In this document: positions 26,628-39,600 of the stretch, piece by piece
How the letters are laid out: every line of letters starts with the position of its first letter
Numbering within the stretch: the stretch's first letter is position 1
DNA from: Ifrita kowaldi
Taxonomy: Eukaryota > Chordata > Aves > Passeriformes > Cinclosomatidae
DNA length: 64,000 bases
Direction: 5' to 3'
Assembly (NCBI GenBank): GCA_013398055.1
Contig: VZRS01009566.1
Coordinates: 430,062 to 494,061 of the forward strand
Notes under the pieces: generated by a model
Seen by the model: only the letters and a program-made list of their open reading frames with translations
What the model was told of the DNA's origin: nothing
Databases searched by the model: none
Position numbers and translations under genes: made by a program

Positions 26628-26850
26628 TTGAAGCGCAGTGCCGTGCGCCTGCGGAGCCAGCCCAGCCCGCTGCAATGCTGGGGGCTGCAGCAGGGCAGCC
26701 CCGCTTGCCTGCCCTGCCCGCCCGCTCCCTCCCCAGCCCGCGAGCCCAGCGGGAACGGGAGGAGCTGCCAGCCGCTAGCGCACGGTAATTGGGGTTTGCC
26801 CCCCGCCCCGTGCTTCTGCAGCGCTGCGCGAGATGAACGTGCTTCACATT
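26628..26850. promoter_or_regulatory. Small GC-rich island with a possible plus-strand splice donor
   Basis: This short segment is much richer in G, C and CpG than its surroundings. On the plus strand, GCGCACG|GTAATTGG near 26,784 could serve as a donor. No repeat family is recognised and neither strand shows a convincing protein. It may be a minor promoter, a non-coding exon or an enhancer. Confidence 0.3.
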
Positions 26851-28718
26851 TGCAGTAGGATGTGACCACCTTCGAATATTTTGCCATGAGTCAAGCTTTC
26901 TCTTAGCTAAATCTCACTAACTCCTTTCATATTTGGTCTGTGTCCCATTCACTGGCCCAAGACCTTTCTGATTCCCATCTTTGCTATCATGCTCTTCCTC
27001 CCTCACTGAGAGAGCACTGATGCAGCGGGAGAAAAAAGTAAGAGAGCTTGAAGAAGAGAGAGGAGCGCAGGAAGTGGAAAAAGTCAGAAGTGAGAAATAG
27101 GCAAATCAGCAAAGTAAAACCCAAATGTAAAAGGTAGTATTTTAGAATAGAAATAAACTTTTCCTCACCAGAATTCCATAAAATTCCAAAACAAATGTCT
27201 GTAGAGATTTCTGCGTGGAAAAAGAGCACATGTTCAGGAAAACTGAGATGTATGTTTCTAATTTTGAAGGAAGATTTAGAGAAAAAAACATACTGAAAAA
27301 TTAGAAATTAAAATTATGAAAAAAGTAATCTATGTGGAAAGGCAGCTAAGGAAAGCATATGTATCAGGGCTGAGAAGATACTGGAGAACTAGAAAAGAGA
27401 AAACAGAAAAGGAAAATGTGGTGCTTCTGTTTTTCTTTCGAACTTGTGGAATGATGTGCACACAGCATCGCAAATCCTCAGTTTAGGAGATTTAACATAT
27501 GGAGGGAAGGGAAAGGGAGGAAGTGGACGCTTTACATCAATGAGAAGTCCAGCAGAGCTGCAGATCACATGGGGCTGTAGCCTTGCCAGAGGCGTCCTGG
27601 TTCAGCAGTGCTCTTGCTCTTCTCTGCCTCTATTTTATCAATCAGATGTAGTGACAGCACTTTGGGGGGAAAAAAGAGGTAACCAGAGGGAAAAAACCCA
27701 ACATATGCACTTAAATGCAGTAGGAGCACCATTCCCAGCCCAAGGGAAAGAAGCCATTTATGCCCCCACAGGCTGCCAGGTCTGGTCCCTGCAGTGGGTG
27801 AGGAGGTCAGAGCCTGAGCCCCGGGCTGATGTAGGGAAGTCGACATCACTTATTTTTATCTATTTCATTAACAAAACCCCCATGATGTTATAAAAAATAA
27901 ATACAGAGGGGATATATTTGGGTCTCAGAGGCATTTACTCGTAAGGTGGGAAATGCCTCTTTCATGACTGACTGCCTCAAGCTTAACATATTCCTGCAAA
28001 CCCCTGCAGGGCATGACCAAGACCCTCATTACTTCTCTGGCCTGCAGCAGAGGTCAGACATGGGTCAGTACTCAGGTCACAAAGGAAACTGTAAATCTAG
28101 CAATTGATATACTTTTGTCTATTTGTTGTAGGTAGTCTTTTATACATAATGTGTACATGACCTAGAATTTATAGGACTTGAAACAACACTGCCAAATAAT
28201 TCTGCTTCCCAGCTCAGCCCCAGGGTCTAGTGTTCTGAAAATCTTATTTCACATGTTAGTTCATTTGTGGGCCCTGCTTTACAGCAGATCTATACATCTC
28301 CTTCAAAAAAACCCCAGAGGTTCTTCCAATGGTAGTCAGCACCAGAAATCACAGCATCACAGCAGTGTGGAGTCGCCCAGTCTTTTTCTGCACTTCACCA
28401 TCCTCTTACACTATCCCAGCCAGTGTCACCCACTCAGCCCCCCCTCACATTTTCCAGGCATTTTGAACTGATAAAATATGCATGCCATATCCTGAGTCTC
28501 CACATACAGGCATGTAGGACACAGCCAGCTCTGAGAAATGTGGACCTGAGTTGCTCTATGGCAGCTGGCCAGAGGCCAGAGGTCACTCCCTAGCATGGAA
28601 GCCTTTGGCCACAGAGACAAATAATCATGGCTGGCTCAGAAACTGTGCTGCATCTACTCATTATTTTTCAGACTTAGCTTTAAAAGCAAAATATTTAATT
28701 ATTTTAATTTTACAGTCT

Positions 28719-28748
28719 TATGTTTACATTGTTTATGTTTACATTGTC
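28719..28748 (+). repeat. Direct tandem duplication of 15 bp
   Basis: TATGTTTACATTGTT is followed by TATGTTTACATTGTC. Each copy contains TGTTTAC, a forkhead-factor core sequence, which may be incidental. Confidence 0.85.
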
Positions 28749-31384
28749 TAGAATGTTGGGATTGTTTTCTAAAAATTAGCGTCTAAAACTTTTTTCCAGA
28801 ACAAAACCCTTTTCCTACAAAATAATTTTTTTTTATTTTATTGAGCTTGCATGATTACTCTTTCCTGTGATCTGAAGAGGGAGGATCTGAGATTTTAGTG
28901 CTATTGTCATCTGGATGGACATAAATGGTGGAAGAATGTGTTAAAAAGAGGTTTCATAGTGCAGAGATTTTAATATGAAACTTTGCCAGTTGTGAGACAC
29001 AGCAAATTGTACAGCAATCCTACAGAAACAACATCTCTGGTATTTTCCCACCACAGCAACATCCAAACTCTAATGCCATGGCTGCAGATTGATTTTTTAT
29101 GGCTTTAAAGAGTGTAAACTCTGAGCTTCTGGAAACCAAAGTAGTTGTAAATTAAATAATTTTTTTTAAAAATCATGTGTAATTGCTATCCAAGGCTTTC
29201 ACTTCAGACTCAGTGCACTTAGGTAGGGCTCCTACAGAAGGCTGGGGTTTCAGTTTAGCACATGGAGAGGGGCCTTATACAGGAGCAGTATTTAAGCGCT
29301 GCCTCTCCAGCATGACCTGCACTTCGTGAAAACTTGGTACAGCCAAAGAAGAAGCTGGGGGAAGGGAAGCAGAGGAGCAAAGCAGATGTGTCTAACTCAG
29401 GCTGTCTTACAAGCTATGACTCCAGCATTTGGTACCAAGCATATGCTATATTTTCTACTTGAAAGCTGGCTGCCACTTCAAATGAAAATGGTTTTGTATG
29501 TGCTGCACCATAAAATTACACAGACACACAGACACAGAGGGCCACGCTAACTAGCTGTTTACCTCTGTGCTTCTACCACAGCACATAAGTTATAATCAGA
29601 GGAAGGAAACTCCTAGGAGATGTGAAGGCTTTAATTGTTTCAGTGTGCAGATGGTTTGCATTACAGTGAATCGACACAGCTCAAGGTCAATTCATAGTTC
29701 AGCAATAGCTGTTTCGGCAAGTGAGTTTAGTTTGTTTACACCTCTTCTGGGAAAGTTTTAACTGCTATGTAACTTATTTCATAGATATTTCTAGACTTAA
29801 GAAACACTGCAACAGGTGAAACTGGGGGAGCGTAGGTTGCCACAGCCATTTCCCTCATGTCCGATGCTTAGCAATTTTTAGAGCAGCTAAATATAGCTTT
29901 TTTTCCTACAACATTTGAACAGCATGTTTCATCATGTTCTCTTTTCTGTCACTGACATAGAAATGCTCTGTTACAGGCTCACAAAGACATCTCCCACAAC
30001 TCCAATTTCCTTTGCTAAGTCGAGATGTGCCATGCAACCTGTGCACCTAGAGACTGAAGTATGACAGAAGTAGTTACTCCTGCCCTTAAGTATCAATCTG
30101 AGCTGCCTCTCTCTGAGTTGTTCCTGGTCCTTCTGCACAGGCAGCTCAGCTGTTTGTGAGGCAGCTGCTGAACAGCCTCAATTTAGGGCTTAGATGGTTA
30201 GGATAAACTGGAAGCAATTTTTATTTTTTAATTTTTTTTTCTTAATAGCACCAGGCTGAAATCTGCCACAGTAGAACAGCTGCCTCGTCAGCTGAGCCAT
30301 CCCTCCAGGCAAAATGGAGCTTCCCAAGAGGAAAACGAGCTGGGCACTGGGGCAGCGGGGACTAGTAATACCAAGGTAAGGTGTCACTGGTCAGAGCTTG
30401 GAAAGCTCCATGTAGGAGAGGAACACAAAGTACTCTGGGGCACAAAGCACCAGACCGCATGAGCAACAAGCACTTTTGTGCCGTTTACCAACTGGATCCC
30501 AGATCTGCCTGGGTAGCTGCCAGTACAAAGGCAATCCCACCAGTGCCAACTGTGAAAAAACTGCATCTGGCATGAACAGTGCATGAGTTTTGTTTTAAAA
30601 GGGATGATCTTTGTTCCTCACACCTCGTCCTTGAGTTCTGCTGGTCAGTTGATGAAAGTGTTTATTCTCATCAGCCATATGCTGTCTCCGTCATTCACTC
30701 TCAACCTCTGGTCCCACAGCAGCAGTGGCAGACCCCCACACAATCATGGGGCAGCACCCCATCTTCCCATCTGCACTCAGTGTCTGGAGTGCCAGACCTG
30801 GAGAGCAACTACAGCAAAGCATTGCCAAAGAGAGGTTATATTCATGTGGCTCAACAAATGTACAGATGTACGTCCATATGTGCGGGTAACTTAACACTGT
30901 GGGTGCTCCTCCCCTCCTCTGACATGTGACCAAATTAGCAGAGTCACAGGATAATTGAAAGATGGGTTGGACATCAAGGTCAATAAGTGGTAAGTGAACT
31001 TGCAGTCTTACTTGCAGACTTCAAAATACGTCAGAAACATCACTTACGATAGCAGCAGACCAATGCTAAAAAGCTCATGCTCTTCGCTGTGTGCATTAGG
31101 GTATCTACCTTCATTTTGTTTGGGTCTGAAAGTTTTTCTAAAAACCGTTTGCTTCAAAGACCTGTTTTTAAATTAACTTAAATTTTGAAGTCTGCAAAAC
31201 TTTAAAATTATTTTTGTGGCAAAGGTGTGAGGATTTGAAACAGAGAGGCATGCCAACACTGCAAGCCATACCTAAGAATTTCACATCGGTGTCCTGGAAG
31301 CGACCTCCTGCCACAACCCTGCCACGCTGCACTCAGTGGTCCTCGACACAGCCTTAACATCTGCTTGGGCATCTGCTCTTTCAG

Positions 31385-31496
31385 AGGAGCTGTCCCTGTG
31401 TGCCTGGCTGCTTTCAAAGGCCTCCTGCGATTGCTCAGGATGGCCGGCAGCGCCCGCCACCGCCCTGCGGCCGCGCAGATACCCTTACAAGGCAAG
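31385..31496 (+). other. Possible exon-like segment (CTTTCAG acceptor, AAG|GTGACG donor)
   Basis: The plus strand shows a pyrimidine-rich CTGCTCTTTCAG followed by 112 open bases and AAG|GTGACG. The segment is GC-rich and includes an ATG in a reasonable context (AGGATGG), giving MAGSARHRPAAAQIPLQGK to the donor. No similarity to a known protein is recognised, so this may be chance. No partner exon is seen. Confidence 0.2.
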
Positions 31497-33545
31497 GTGA
31501 CGATCGCCCCCTCCTCGGCGAGGCTCCGGCAGCCACGTCCACCACTGTACATCAGTGATCCAGCTTTAATGGGCCCATTTAAAGTAACCTTGGGAGGCAA
31601 AAGGCAGCCCAAGCTTTAGGTCTAATTCTTCATGCAGATGATAAGCTGAGGTGCACTTACAAGACAGTGAATGGAGTTTGTCTAGCTCCTAACTTGGACA
31701 AGAGACTGCAGGCATCTGGGCCAGAAAGCGTGCAGCTGCCAAAATTAAGCAGGCAGCTGGAGTCAGAGCAAACTGCCTCTAGCAGCCCTGCCAACAAATT
31801 CTGCAGGTCAGCTATTGAAATTATTTGCGTATCAGCATATTTCAAATTTTGAATGCAGCCTTTTGTGAAAGATCACAGTGAGAGCATTTGTAAAGAAGGG
31901 GTTGTTCTCGGACAAAAGCAATTTCCTAAAGAATCCATTTCCTTACCCGGACATCAAAAAGGTGGAAGGTTTTCCTAAAACTGGCACCAAGAGCATATCT
32001 GTGACATGGAGATAATTACTGGAAGTAGCCAGTGAGACTGCCAAATCTGACTACAGCAGAACTGCCCGTTTTTTTTTTCTTCTTAACTGAAGCCAAAACA
32101 CACAGGTGACTTATAAGAAACGAAAGTGTGGAGAAGAGTGTAAAATAAGACTGCTCTTATGCACAGCACTTTAGCACAGTCTAGAGGACTTGTCTATGAA
32201 ATGCTGCCAGCCGTTGGACCATGGCCAACTCATCTTAAAATTCAGGCAGCCTGAGGGTGGGTGGGATGGAAGCACACATACTTCCCTCACATCAGAGGCC
32301 CCATGGCTCAGGGACATGTTGTGCTGACTCCCCATCAGGCAATCTCAGTCCAAAGAAGGCTCAAAACTGCAAGTTGAGGATACTTTAAAGAAAAAAAGAA
32401 AACGGTTATTAGATGTTTACAAATTGTTGGTGAAACTGGATCTGTTGCAGCAAAACTCTGCTTTTACTGACTCTGCTAGACCCTACATCTCCTTTTCCAC
32501 TCTCTAACCTAATGCCAGGATTCTCAAGAATCCCCAAATGGGGCTGCTCTGGGACGCCCAGACAGCTTGATGGGACACAGAGGGAATCAAGAATAAAAAA
32601 CCCAGATGGCTCATGTCAGCCCCTCTAGTCCCTTTTCTGTCTCTCTCTCTTCCTCTTTCTCTGGCAGTGGAGGTCTCTCCTCTCTCTGGCCCTGCCATGG
32701 GGGATGTACACATCTGACAGGCTGCTCCTGCACTGGGTAGAAGGACCTGGCAGCAAAGGGGTGAAGCTGCAGTCTAGGGTGTGGGTTGAGGCAGGGGAAG
32801 AAGTTGTGGGAGGTGTGCAGCCCAGCACAGCTTGGAAGGCTCCTGCTGGGCGATGGGAGCATGGGATCTCAGAAAAATGGTTCAGCCAAAGGAGAGGACT
32901 CCTGACCTACCCCCAAAGAGTAGCATTAAGGACATTTCTCAAACTGACAGCAGCTGCCAAATGACAACTGAAAATATGGATCCTAGGTATTTTCAAAACA
33001 CTTTTTTCTTGTATTCATTCACTCCAATAAATTGTTCCTCTCTCTAGCTATATCTGCTAATTGTGGGGAAAGTAATATAAAGAACTTAGTGAAATCATAG
33101 TTCACAAATGCAAGTGCCAGAGATTTTACTCCTTCCACTCCCTCATACTGAGTTAACTCTGAATTTACCTTCATCTGTAATCCTCAGTTTTAAGAAATCA
33201 ACCTTGCTTTTCTTCCCCAAATAATGGATTCTTTAACAAATTCAGGGATAGTCATAGAAGTTACAGGTAAAGCATAAAGAAGAAACAATCAAGTCCTCAG
33301 AACATAACTCTGTGCCACCTAGTGCATTCATCCACCCATAACATTTTGCAAGAAAGAGCTCATCCTCATTGTGATGACAGGTAAGAAACAGCGTCACCAT
33401 TTCCAAAAACAGCTTCTACTTCTGACTGCCCAGACTGAGACATATTTTGAGGTAAAACTAAATAGCAGGTTTGCATGCCATGAGCAACTCTCTCCCCCTA
33501 AAACAATGAAGAAAAGAAAGCTGGAGGCAAAAGACCAAAAATTAA

Positions 33546-33668
33546 ATCAGCACATCTGAAAACTGAGGCCGAGTTGACTTGCTGAAGGCCATATCTAATC
33601 AGTCATTAGTAGAGCAAGAACTGCAAATCTGCCTTCCTCAGTCCCTGTTTCATGCTCTAATTCCCACC
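33546..33668 (-). repeat. MIR SINE fragment, reverse orientation
   Basis: The plus strand shows the reverse complement of a MIR in recognisable order: ATCTGAAAACTGAGGCC, then GAGTTGACTTGCTGAAGGCC, then a counterpart of the CACACAGCTAGTAAGTGGCAG block (AATCAGTCATTAGTAGAGCA), then AACTGCAAATCTGCCTTCC and a final CATGCTCTAATT. The match is better than for most ancient repeats in birds, so the element is well preserved or constrained. It does not code for protein. Confidence 0.75.
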
Positions 33669-36600
33669 TCCAACAAACTGCTTTATAATAATCGTAAGAC
33701 CTTACTGATTAGTCATGTATGCAGATAAGGAAATGTCTCTTCAAGGTTACTGTAAAGGAAAATATTACTCAGGATGGCAAAAGGAAGGTCGAGGGAAGAG
33801 AACAATGCAAATACAGAGTGGAGTGTGGACTGAGCAATGTCCCTTGAAACAAAAGTTCAGGAGTACTGGGAAATATAAAAGTAGTGTTCAGCCTTGTGAT
33901 ACACTGGTCTTTCTTCCCCAGAGAATAATGTTGCAGAATTTTCTGATAAGAAATTGTGATAGAAAAGCCTAGTGAAATTAAGACAACATAATTTTTATCC
34001 TGAAGTCAACTAGGTGAGGTCAGCCCCAGGCAGGATGCATGGTACTGACCTCATCCTGCTGCCCCCATGGTAATCATCATCACTGCTTTGTTCTCACCTA
34101 GGATTGTAAAGCAAAATAATCAATGATGGTATTTATCTTCCTGTAAACAGACACTCTGTCAGAGAAGACAAAGCCTTTAAAGGGGATATACCATGGCTAC
34201 AATACACACTTGCAAGCATCAGCAGAGAAAGAGATGGAGAAGCATAGGATATGATTTTGGCAAACAAGTAATTGTATCCAGTTATCCATCTTACTGCCAC
34301 ACATCAGCAAGCAAAATACCTGAAACAGGCATGTGCAGCTTTCCATGGGTTCACAAGACCAATTGTAACGTATGTGTCTGAATACCTCTTGGGATCCCAC
34401 GATTAAAGTTTTCTTCTCAAATGTAAAGGAGAGGTAATTATTCCATTTTTCTCTAGGGGTTATCCAAATCGGGCAGGTATGCAGAGACCAGCCGAGTTTA
34501 TCTTCTCAGGAAACTGTCCAGCTTTCAAGCATCATGGCTCCAGCATGATCTGGGCCAGGAGCTGATCCAAAACTCATCCATAGGAGGGGCCTCTTGATTA
34601 GGAACCAAAACTCAAGTCATAAGCAATATGAAGGTCACAGATGAAAGGTGATCAAGATGCAAAATTACTGCTGGATCTAAAATCCCATCTGGGACATCAC
34701 AACCATAATGTAAGGTGTATATCTTGAAAGAAGTGATGAAGGGATTTTATCTACTTTTTGAAAGGTTTGTTACATCATTTGTGAAATAAGCATTCAGAAA
34801 AAAAACAAAAAACAAACCAACAAATCAACCCAACAAAAAACCAATGACAGCTGATCACCAGATCTAAAAAGCTTGTAGGAGTACACATTTCATAGCTCTG
34901 CCTCTGTGTTCCCAAGAAACTATACAACAGCCTTTTGTATCCAGGCAGCTGCTTTTATTTGGCACTAAAGGATCGTAAGGTCTCAGGAAGCAGAGGTGCT
35001 GAATCCCCAGTGGGACCTATGCTGCAGGAATGGAGGCTTACCAAAGCTTAAATAAAAAGGGAGCGGGGAACACAACAAAATGGCTATTGCTTGAGATCTC
35101 CCACAAGGGCTAAAACAACCCAACATGTCTCAATGTGGGGAAGCCAGCTACTTCTTCATGCTTTGGGCAGGATCAAGAAGACTACTCCCCACAAGGTTAA
35201 CTAGTAGGACTTCACTGTCGTTGCATTGAAATGGCATGTAACTGGTGACAGTTTCCCCTTTCCCAGTGAGGATATTGAAGCATTAACACTACATCACTGA
35301 ATTTTTACACACTTACACGCACTATTTTCAGAGTAAATGGGGAAGGTCTAAGTTCTTATCCCCAGTTCCTGTGGAGCACACTGATATGAGACAGCACATA
35401 CAAGAATGGAGCTTCACTGTAGAACGAGGTCTCTTTGAGAAGAGGAACACAGAGTGCAGCACACGCACATAGCTGGGGAGAAACTGAACTCCCATGAACA
35501 AGCAGGCTCTTCTGCACTGAGGAAGAGTCTGGAGGGCAGCTTTTGGGCAGTGTCACCAGTTAGAGGAAGCCATGAATCAGTATGAAAAAATGCTACCTGC
35601 TGTCATTTGATTCCTGCTCTCTGGGAAACAAGACTTTTCATTCCCTGTAAGATAAACAAAAAGAACAACATAGGGCTCTGTTGTCTACCTGTTTTCCTAA
35701 CAGCTGTCTTTGTTGCTGCTGGTTGGCATGCTACTTGGATCAAAGACTGGGAACAAATATTTTCCTATCTTCACCCAGCAATGTTATCATTGAAAATAAT
35801 CAAAAACCACTCCCCACCTTCCTTCCCCGCCAGGGAAGGTTTTGCATCATGCCCTTCCTGCACTGAGTCAAAAGGCAGCAGCAATCTCTTCTGTGTATAT
35901 TTCCAACAGCTGCTAATGCCATAAGTCAAACAAAAAGGCTGAAACTCTATTAAAAAAAAAACCCAGATAATGCGACGCTGGAAGAGTATTTGAGAACATG
36001 GGATGTGAGTTTCCCAACAGTTCTGACTTTCTTTTCTAATTGGTTCTCACTGCCATCTCGTTATTTGCTCAGGGCAGGTCTACGTGGGATGAATTAAGTA
36101 GTCTGCATCATGTCACCAGCCCAGCCACCTTCCTGAATATTCAAATGAAAAATAAAATCAGCCTCTTGAATAAATGCACTAGAAACTGTTGGATATTAAA
36201 TATCTCTTGAGACCCTTGTTCTACTTGAAAGCCAGTCACCCCTTTACCCCCGTGGATTAATAGATTAGGACAGACCTGACATGGCTGCTGGTAATTCTAT
36301 TTAGATTGAGGTGTTTAATGGATATGAAAAACATAATCAGGCCATGAAGGGTAGAATGAAAGCCACTGTCACTCTGCTTGACAGCTTGTCCCTAACTGAA
36401 AGGTGAAGTTCAGTACTCCATCTGTCATCTACAGCATATGGACTTTCGAGAAAAATCAGTGCTAGACTTCACTGAGACAGAGATTGCAGGGCCCAGCATT
36501 TACACCCCATTTAACAATTTCCCTACCAGTGCTCATTTTCTTTGCATGTTTTGAGGGTTGAGTAAGGCACTCAGGACACTATCATGGTCAGTGATTTATC

Positions 36601-39600
36601 ACCCAGCAACTGTGCAGCTTCCATGTACAATCGTAATCTACAACACAAAACAGCCAACTACACATCTTCAAGCACGCAAGATTTGATGCAACATCCATTT
36701 GCCTTCACATGCCACATCAAAACCAACTGTCCTAGTGATTGCTGTCCTGACAGGCATGTTGAAAAATCTACACTGAAGATAAGACAGAAATGTTCTCTGA
36801 TCCCTCTGCTGCAAACCATCACAAGTCCAACCCTCAGGCTCCACATAGAACTTAACATTTTAGAGGATCAGTTCTCCTTGAACTTCTTGTCCAACATGAT
36901 TAAGCAATGCTATTTGAATACTGGAGAACCACCTGGAACATACAGGACCTGCAAGCTGTATTACCTGTATTAAATTTGTAATGCGATATCTGTGCTCTTC
37001 TGAGCCTGCTGAGATACTGGGAAAATATTAATAACTTTGAATTAGGAAGAAAACTGGCACAATAAAAAAGTACAGTAGATATTTTACATCCTACTCCTGG
37101 CACAACACTGACAGCAGGAACTGGAAAGGATTGTGGAAAAATATGTGTATTAGAAATAAATAGTGAAAAAAGAACATTGATCTTACAATGGCAGCTGACG
37201 AAATGGCAGGTCGAGGCTGGCTACATTTTTAGGGAAACGTATTTTCTAGGAAGACAATACAAACCTCTTGAATATGAAAACACCTAACTGTGCAAAAAAT
37301 CAAAAGTGCACTTTAAATGTTCCCCTTGTCTAATAGGAGAATATTCCTGTAATTTGAAGCCTTGTCTGCTTCTTCTACGGAACTAGAAAATCAAAGCTGT
37401 TTGACTATATTGATCTGGTTGCTAAACAACTGATAGTTGATGTTCTCTGGGTTTCAGTAATGCGTGCTTTAAGCAGTGAGTTTGCTACCTTTCTGTTTGA
37501 AAGGTCAGGCCTAAATATTATCCTAGTACTTAAAATGGAAAAAAACCCCAACAACCCCAATTTAAGAAAAAAGTTTAAAGACAGATTTACTGATTAAAAT
37601 GTGTGTTTTTTTAAGGAAGTTTAAAAAATATAATGGTGTATGAACACAATTCAGATTGCCTCTATGGGCTGAATATTTCCACCAGGCAGCTGATGTTCTC
37701 TGTTAAAAATATCAGTTCTGGTACTAACTCTATTTGGTGGTATGATGATACGAGTCCTCTCACCACATGCCCTGTCCAGTCTTTACTTACTAGGCTTTGA
37801 GGTCTACTCTGAGTTCTAAAACCCTCTCCTTGTTTAAATGTGTCTTTTGGATTTGTCCTACTTGCAATATTCAGCTACTGCCTCAGTCACCACCGACCCA
37901 AGGATTTGTTCAGAGTGCTCAAGCAAACCCAAGAGACTATTCCATGATGCTTATGCCAGAGAATACTAAAGAAGTCCAAATATTTGATAGATTAAATTCA
38001 ACTCTAGAAAATGTTGCAATTAATTTATGATTTAAAGATCTTAAGTCAGTACTGTGCAAAGCCTGTTTTAATAATATTCCTGTGAGGGACAGTTGCAAAT
38101 GGTAGTGCCCCAGGAACTGTTGTGGATACTCTCAAATTATTTTTTGAAAGCCTGGAACTAATTTCTAGTTCATGTAGTCAGTCAAGCCTTTTATTTTTGT
38201 CAAATAGAATTCCCTAATAATAACCTGAGCAATATACACAATTAGAACTGAAATCAGCTTCAGTTTTGGTTTAAAAGTTTTCACAGTTACTGTCAAAATT
38301 TAAATCTTGCTTTGCCTGCCAAAACAAACATAATTCAGTTTTCCTCTTTTCCTTTCAACTACTACGAAGCATAACCAGGTTTAACAGATTTGAAATATGT
38401 GAGCCATAAAACCCATGCCCATTGTACAGAGTCCACACCACTACCAAGAGTTAGTAGAGGAGAGCAATTAATAGCTCAAAGGTAGCGTTCATTATTAATC
38501 AAGAACTGCACACACCTACATTATGATATTCTGGTCTGTGTTGTCAATTTTTTCTCCAGGGGTTATTTTTGAAGAGTTGTTCAACTACCACACCTTTTAA
38601 GGGAAAGAACTGAAACCACTTTCAGTTTCAGGTACATTTAGGTGACAACCTCAGTGCCCTTCCATATCCAGAAATTTCTGTATTAGCACTGTGAGATCCT
38701 CTCATTCTTCTCCATGGCATTCATGCAATTTGAAGCAATCTGGGAGGTGTTGTTATCCAAGTCATTTGCAAAACCCTATATCCCTTTCTATACTTTACCA
38801 AGTGTCTCAGGTCTTGTACAAACTTCAACTCTGAGTGCCCTCTGTCTTTGAGAAAATTTGAGTGTAGTGAGACCGCTTTGGGAAGGCTTGTCAACTTGAA
38901 GCAGAAAAGAAATTCTATCTGTGGCTTACGCATAAAAAATTGTTACATTTTGATTCATCTAGGATGATAGAAAAACAGGAGAACATTAAAATTCACAGAA
39001 TGGCTTTGATACTTCTTACACTTTTGAGAAGGCCTTGGCATGTCAGTCAGAGGTGTTGTGCCTGTAATTGGCAATGTGGTAGCACAGGAGAAGACTGCTG
39101 GAAAGGAGCTTTATCAATCCCACTCTGCTTGCTCGTGGAAGAAACTGGCAACTCTTTCCCCAGCTTTTTCTGAGTGCTCTGTTACAAGACCATAGAGAAC
39201 CTATATAGATCATTTCTTCTTTAATCTCTATAGGAAGTCTGTTCAGGAGGGAAACATCTAGGTCCACACAATTTTCACCTGAGCCATATATTTCTGCCAT
39301 TGGGTACTTGCAGTATGTTTGACATTGTGAGTTTCATTTTCAGGTATTTAACCCTGCACCCTCAGTGATCTGTAAGAACAGCTACATCATGGAATTTCCT
39401 AGACCTTTTTATAATGAAATATATATGTGTGTATGTATACACACACAGAGAAAGGAGCTCAAAAATTAGGTCTTTTGAACTCCAGTGACTTGTTAACAAA
39501 GTCAAGCTGCGTGACTATATTCCGGGTTCTGAGACTGTTTGACCATTCATGTGTGCACCCAAGTGCTCCAGTTGCCGGCAGAATCACACAGGAGGGAAAT

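Larger units (their letters stand above)
23191..33545. other. Non-coding stretch with two small GC-rich islets
   Basis: Mostly AT-rich. The islets at 26.6 and 31.4 kb are listed separately. A short CR1-like phrase at about 30,941-30,985 is too weak to call. No coding gene is recognised on either strand. Confidence 0.55.

Noticed and set aside
30941..30985. CR1-like phrase (GAGTCACAGGATAATTGAAAG)
   Set aside because: Only a short stretch resembles the CR1 3' end and the order of the following blocks is not convincing.
39043..39300. Minus-strand frame starting MAEIYGSGENC with a possible donor
   Set aside because: It does not match RASSF or any other family I know, and no acceptor-donor pair gives a clean exon.
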